DNA of 64,000 nucleotides, from positions 1,054,001 to 1,118,000 of the forward strand of contig NZ_CP030064.1 in assembly GCF_003990725.2 (NCBI RefSeq). The letters are read 5' to 3'. This document shows positions 63,241 through 64,000 of the stretch, one piece after another (positions within the stretch are counted from its first letter, which is position 1; every line of letters begins with the position of its first letter). The notes under the pieces were generated by a model. That model did not search any database, was not told where the DNA came from, and worked only from the letters and a program-made list of their open reading frames with translations. Source of the DNA: Halorubrum sp. PV6. Lineage in GTDB: Archaea > Halobacteriota > Halobacteria > Halobacteriales > Haloferacaceae. The position numbers were made by a program, and so were the translations under genes.

Positions 63241-63405
63241 ATGCAGCGAGTCGGCGCAGTCCTGCTTGTCGGCGCCGCGGCGGCCGGCCTCGCCGTCGGC
63301 GTCCTCCTGTTGGCCGGCGTGTCGCTACGGGTCGTCCCGATGGGCGCGCTCGGCGCCGCGATTCCAGTCGCGTTCACCTACGCGGTCGTGACGGCTGGCG
63401 ACTGA
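63241..63405 (+). CDS. Small membrane protein
   Basis: A 54-residue frame with two hydrophobic segments: VGAVLLVGAAAAGLAVGVLL and VVPMGALGAAIPVAFTYAVV. Complete start and stop and strong hydrophobicity support it; no family was recognised. Confidence 0.55.
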   Translation: MQRVGAVLLVGAAAAGLAVGVLLLAGVSLRVVPMGALGAAIPVAFTYAVVTAGD

Positions 63406-63423
63406 GCGCGAGCAAGGTTTAAT

Positions 63424-63543
63424 TTAAACGGGCATCGGCAAAATTCTTGGTTGGAGATAGTCGTTGTAAACAGCCTCTGCGGCGTCACCAAGCCGATCTT
63501 TATCGTTGATAAGTGCCAGAAGGAAGTCGGTTTCCGCGTATAT
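63424..63543 (-). pseudogene. Truncated PIN toxin remnant
   Basis: After the AbrB stop the same frame reads IYAETDFLLALINDKDRLGD, then AAEAVYNDYLQPR and a TAA. This is the first quarter of a VapC-type PIN protein (first acidic residue in AETDF). There is no ATG before it and the remaining catalytic residues are missing. Confidence 0.6.
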
Positions 63544-63774
63544 TCAGCGCCCTGCCTCGTCCAACGCTGCGTTACGTGCTTCTTGGCGGAGTTCTTCGGC
63601 CGTCTTCTCAACGTTCGCAAACTCCGAACGGAGAGCATCGAGTGGGTTATCTTCGATTGGAATCAGCTTGATGCCGTCGTGTAGTTGGACGATATGGTAG
63701 TGTTCACCGTACCGCTCTCGGATCTCTATTGGGAGTGTAAGGCGTCCACGACCGTCCAGCGTCGCCTCGGACAT
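63544..63774 (-). CDS. AbrB-type antitoxin
   Basis: A 76-residue protein: LDGRGRLTLPIEIRERYGEH is the AbrB swapped-hairpin DNA-binding part; IKLIPIEDNPLDALRSEFAN leads to the toxin-binding tail. Its toxin partner is only a fragment, so the gene may be an orphan antitoxin that still regulates itself or another locus. Confidence 0.75.
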   Translation of the reverse strand: MSEATLDGRGRLTLPIEIRERYGEHYHIVQLHDGIKLIPIEDNPLDALRSEFANVEKTAEELRQEARNAALDEAGR

Positions 63775-64000
63775 ATCTTTATCAAACGGTAGGCAGATAT
63801 AAGATATTTCCCACAGTGTGTATTTCTACCCCACTCTAGTGGGTCTCTCTTGTTTGCTGTACATACTCTCTGTATCTCGCAAGCGCGTCCAGTCGGTCGC
63901 CGAGGGTTTTGAGCCGTCAAGGACTGAACGGCTCTCTATTAGCCACTGTCAGCACTCACAGGCACCAGTATCAACACGGGAAGATATGCACCCGCCACCG
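63775..64000. other. Right-end region without a firm gene
   Basis: AT-rich upstream sequence of the AbrB gene (63775-63820) probably holds its promoter. Further right, a minus-strand frame reading LKTLGDRLDALARYREYVQQ looks protein-like but follows a stop codon and has no start. No confident call. Confidence 0.3.

Noticed and set aside
1-64000. tRNA, rRNA or CRISPR array
   Set aside because: No T-loop or rRNA-like conserved stretches and no regularly spaced repeats were found on reading; a tRNAscan or CRISPR search could still find a missed one.

Overview
The window reads as a haloarchaeal chromosome segment, most likely Halorubrum or a close relative. The evidence is the acidic proteome, the archaeal N-glycosylation genes (AglB oligosaccharyltransferase, AglF-like nucleotidyltransferase), haloarchaeal winged-helix families (DUF7342-like, DUF7344-like, PhiH1-repressor-like), DUF6166, and IS families common in haloarchaea (IS5, IS6, IS1595, IS1341-type TnpB). 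The genus is inference. No rRNA, tRNA or CRISPR array was seen.

Region 1 (1 to about 25 kb) is accessory DNA resembling an integrated plasmid or conjugative element. It holds two MCM-like proteins without a recognisable ATPase motor, two copies of a small-protein plus winged-helix cassette, a PIN toxin-antitoxin pair, a TnpB gene with an in-frame stop, and a DUF7342/TumE-like pair. It also holds a DUF234-type ATPase, a VirD4/HerA-like ATPase with extra C-terminal domains next to a membrane protein, and a DUF6166 protein. A large plasmid-type winged-helix protein ends a four-gene operon that is divergent from a PhiH1-like repressor. Scattered pseudogenes and MITE-like elements show past rearrangement. 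An aglF-like gene sits alone inside this region at 19.3 kb.

Region 2 (about 25 to 58 kb) is a surface-glycan island: a sugar epimerase, three GT4 and three GT2 glycosyltransferases, a Wzy/O-antigen-ligase-like membrane protein, a hexapeptide acyltransferase, two alkaline-phosphatase/sulfatase-fold proteins, a capsule-type transferase and an ABC flippase. At its centre (37.0 to 44.6 kb) is a nonulosonic-acid pathway of legionaminic type: aminotransferase, dehydratase, CMP-sugar synthetase, hydrolysing 2-epimerase, formyltransferase, NeuD-type acyltransferase, PIG-L deacetylase and NeuB-type synthase. The formyltransferase and deacetylase together suggest an N-formylated legionaminic acid, the type of sugar reported on N-glycans of Halorubrum sp. 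PV6. The island is cut by active-looking and dead IS copies (IS1595 twice, IS5 twice plus a remnant, IS6 once plus a remnant) and closes with an AglG-like glycosyltransferase and AglB.

Region 3 (58 to 64 kb) is GC-rich and core-like: DUF368 membrane protein, AbrB/PIN toxin-antitoxin pair, CapA-like lipoprotein, SHOCT protein, zinc-free MDR oxidoreductase, two tiny membrane proteins, and an AbrB gene followed by a truncated PIN gene.

A working model is that nucleotide sugars are made by AglF-like, epimerase and Leg enzymes, assembled on dolichol phosphate by the glycosyltransferases, flipped by the ABC protein and transferred to S-layer or other proteins by AglB. The Wzy-like protein suggests a second, polymerised surface glycan.
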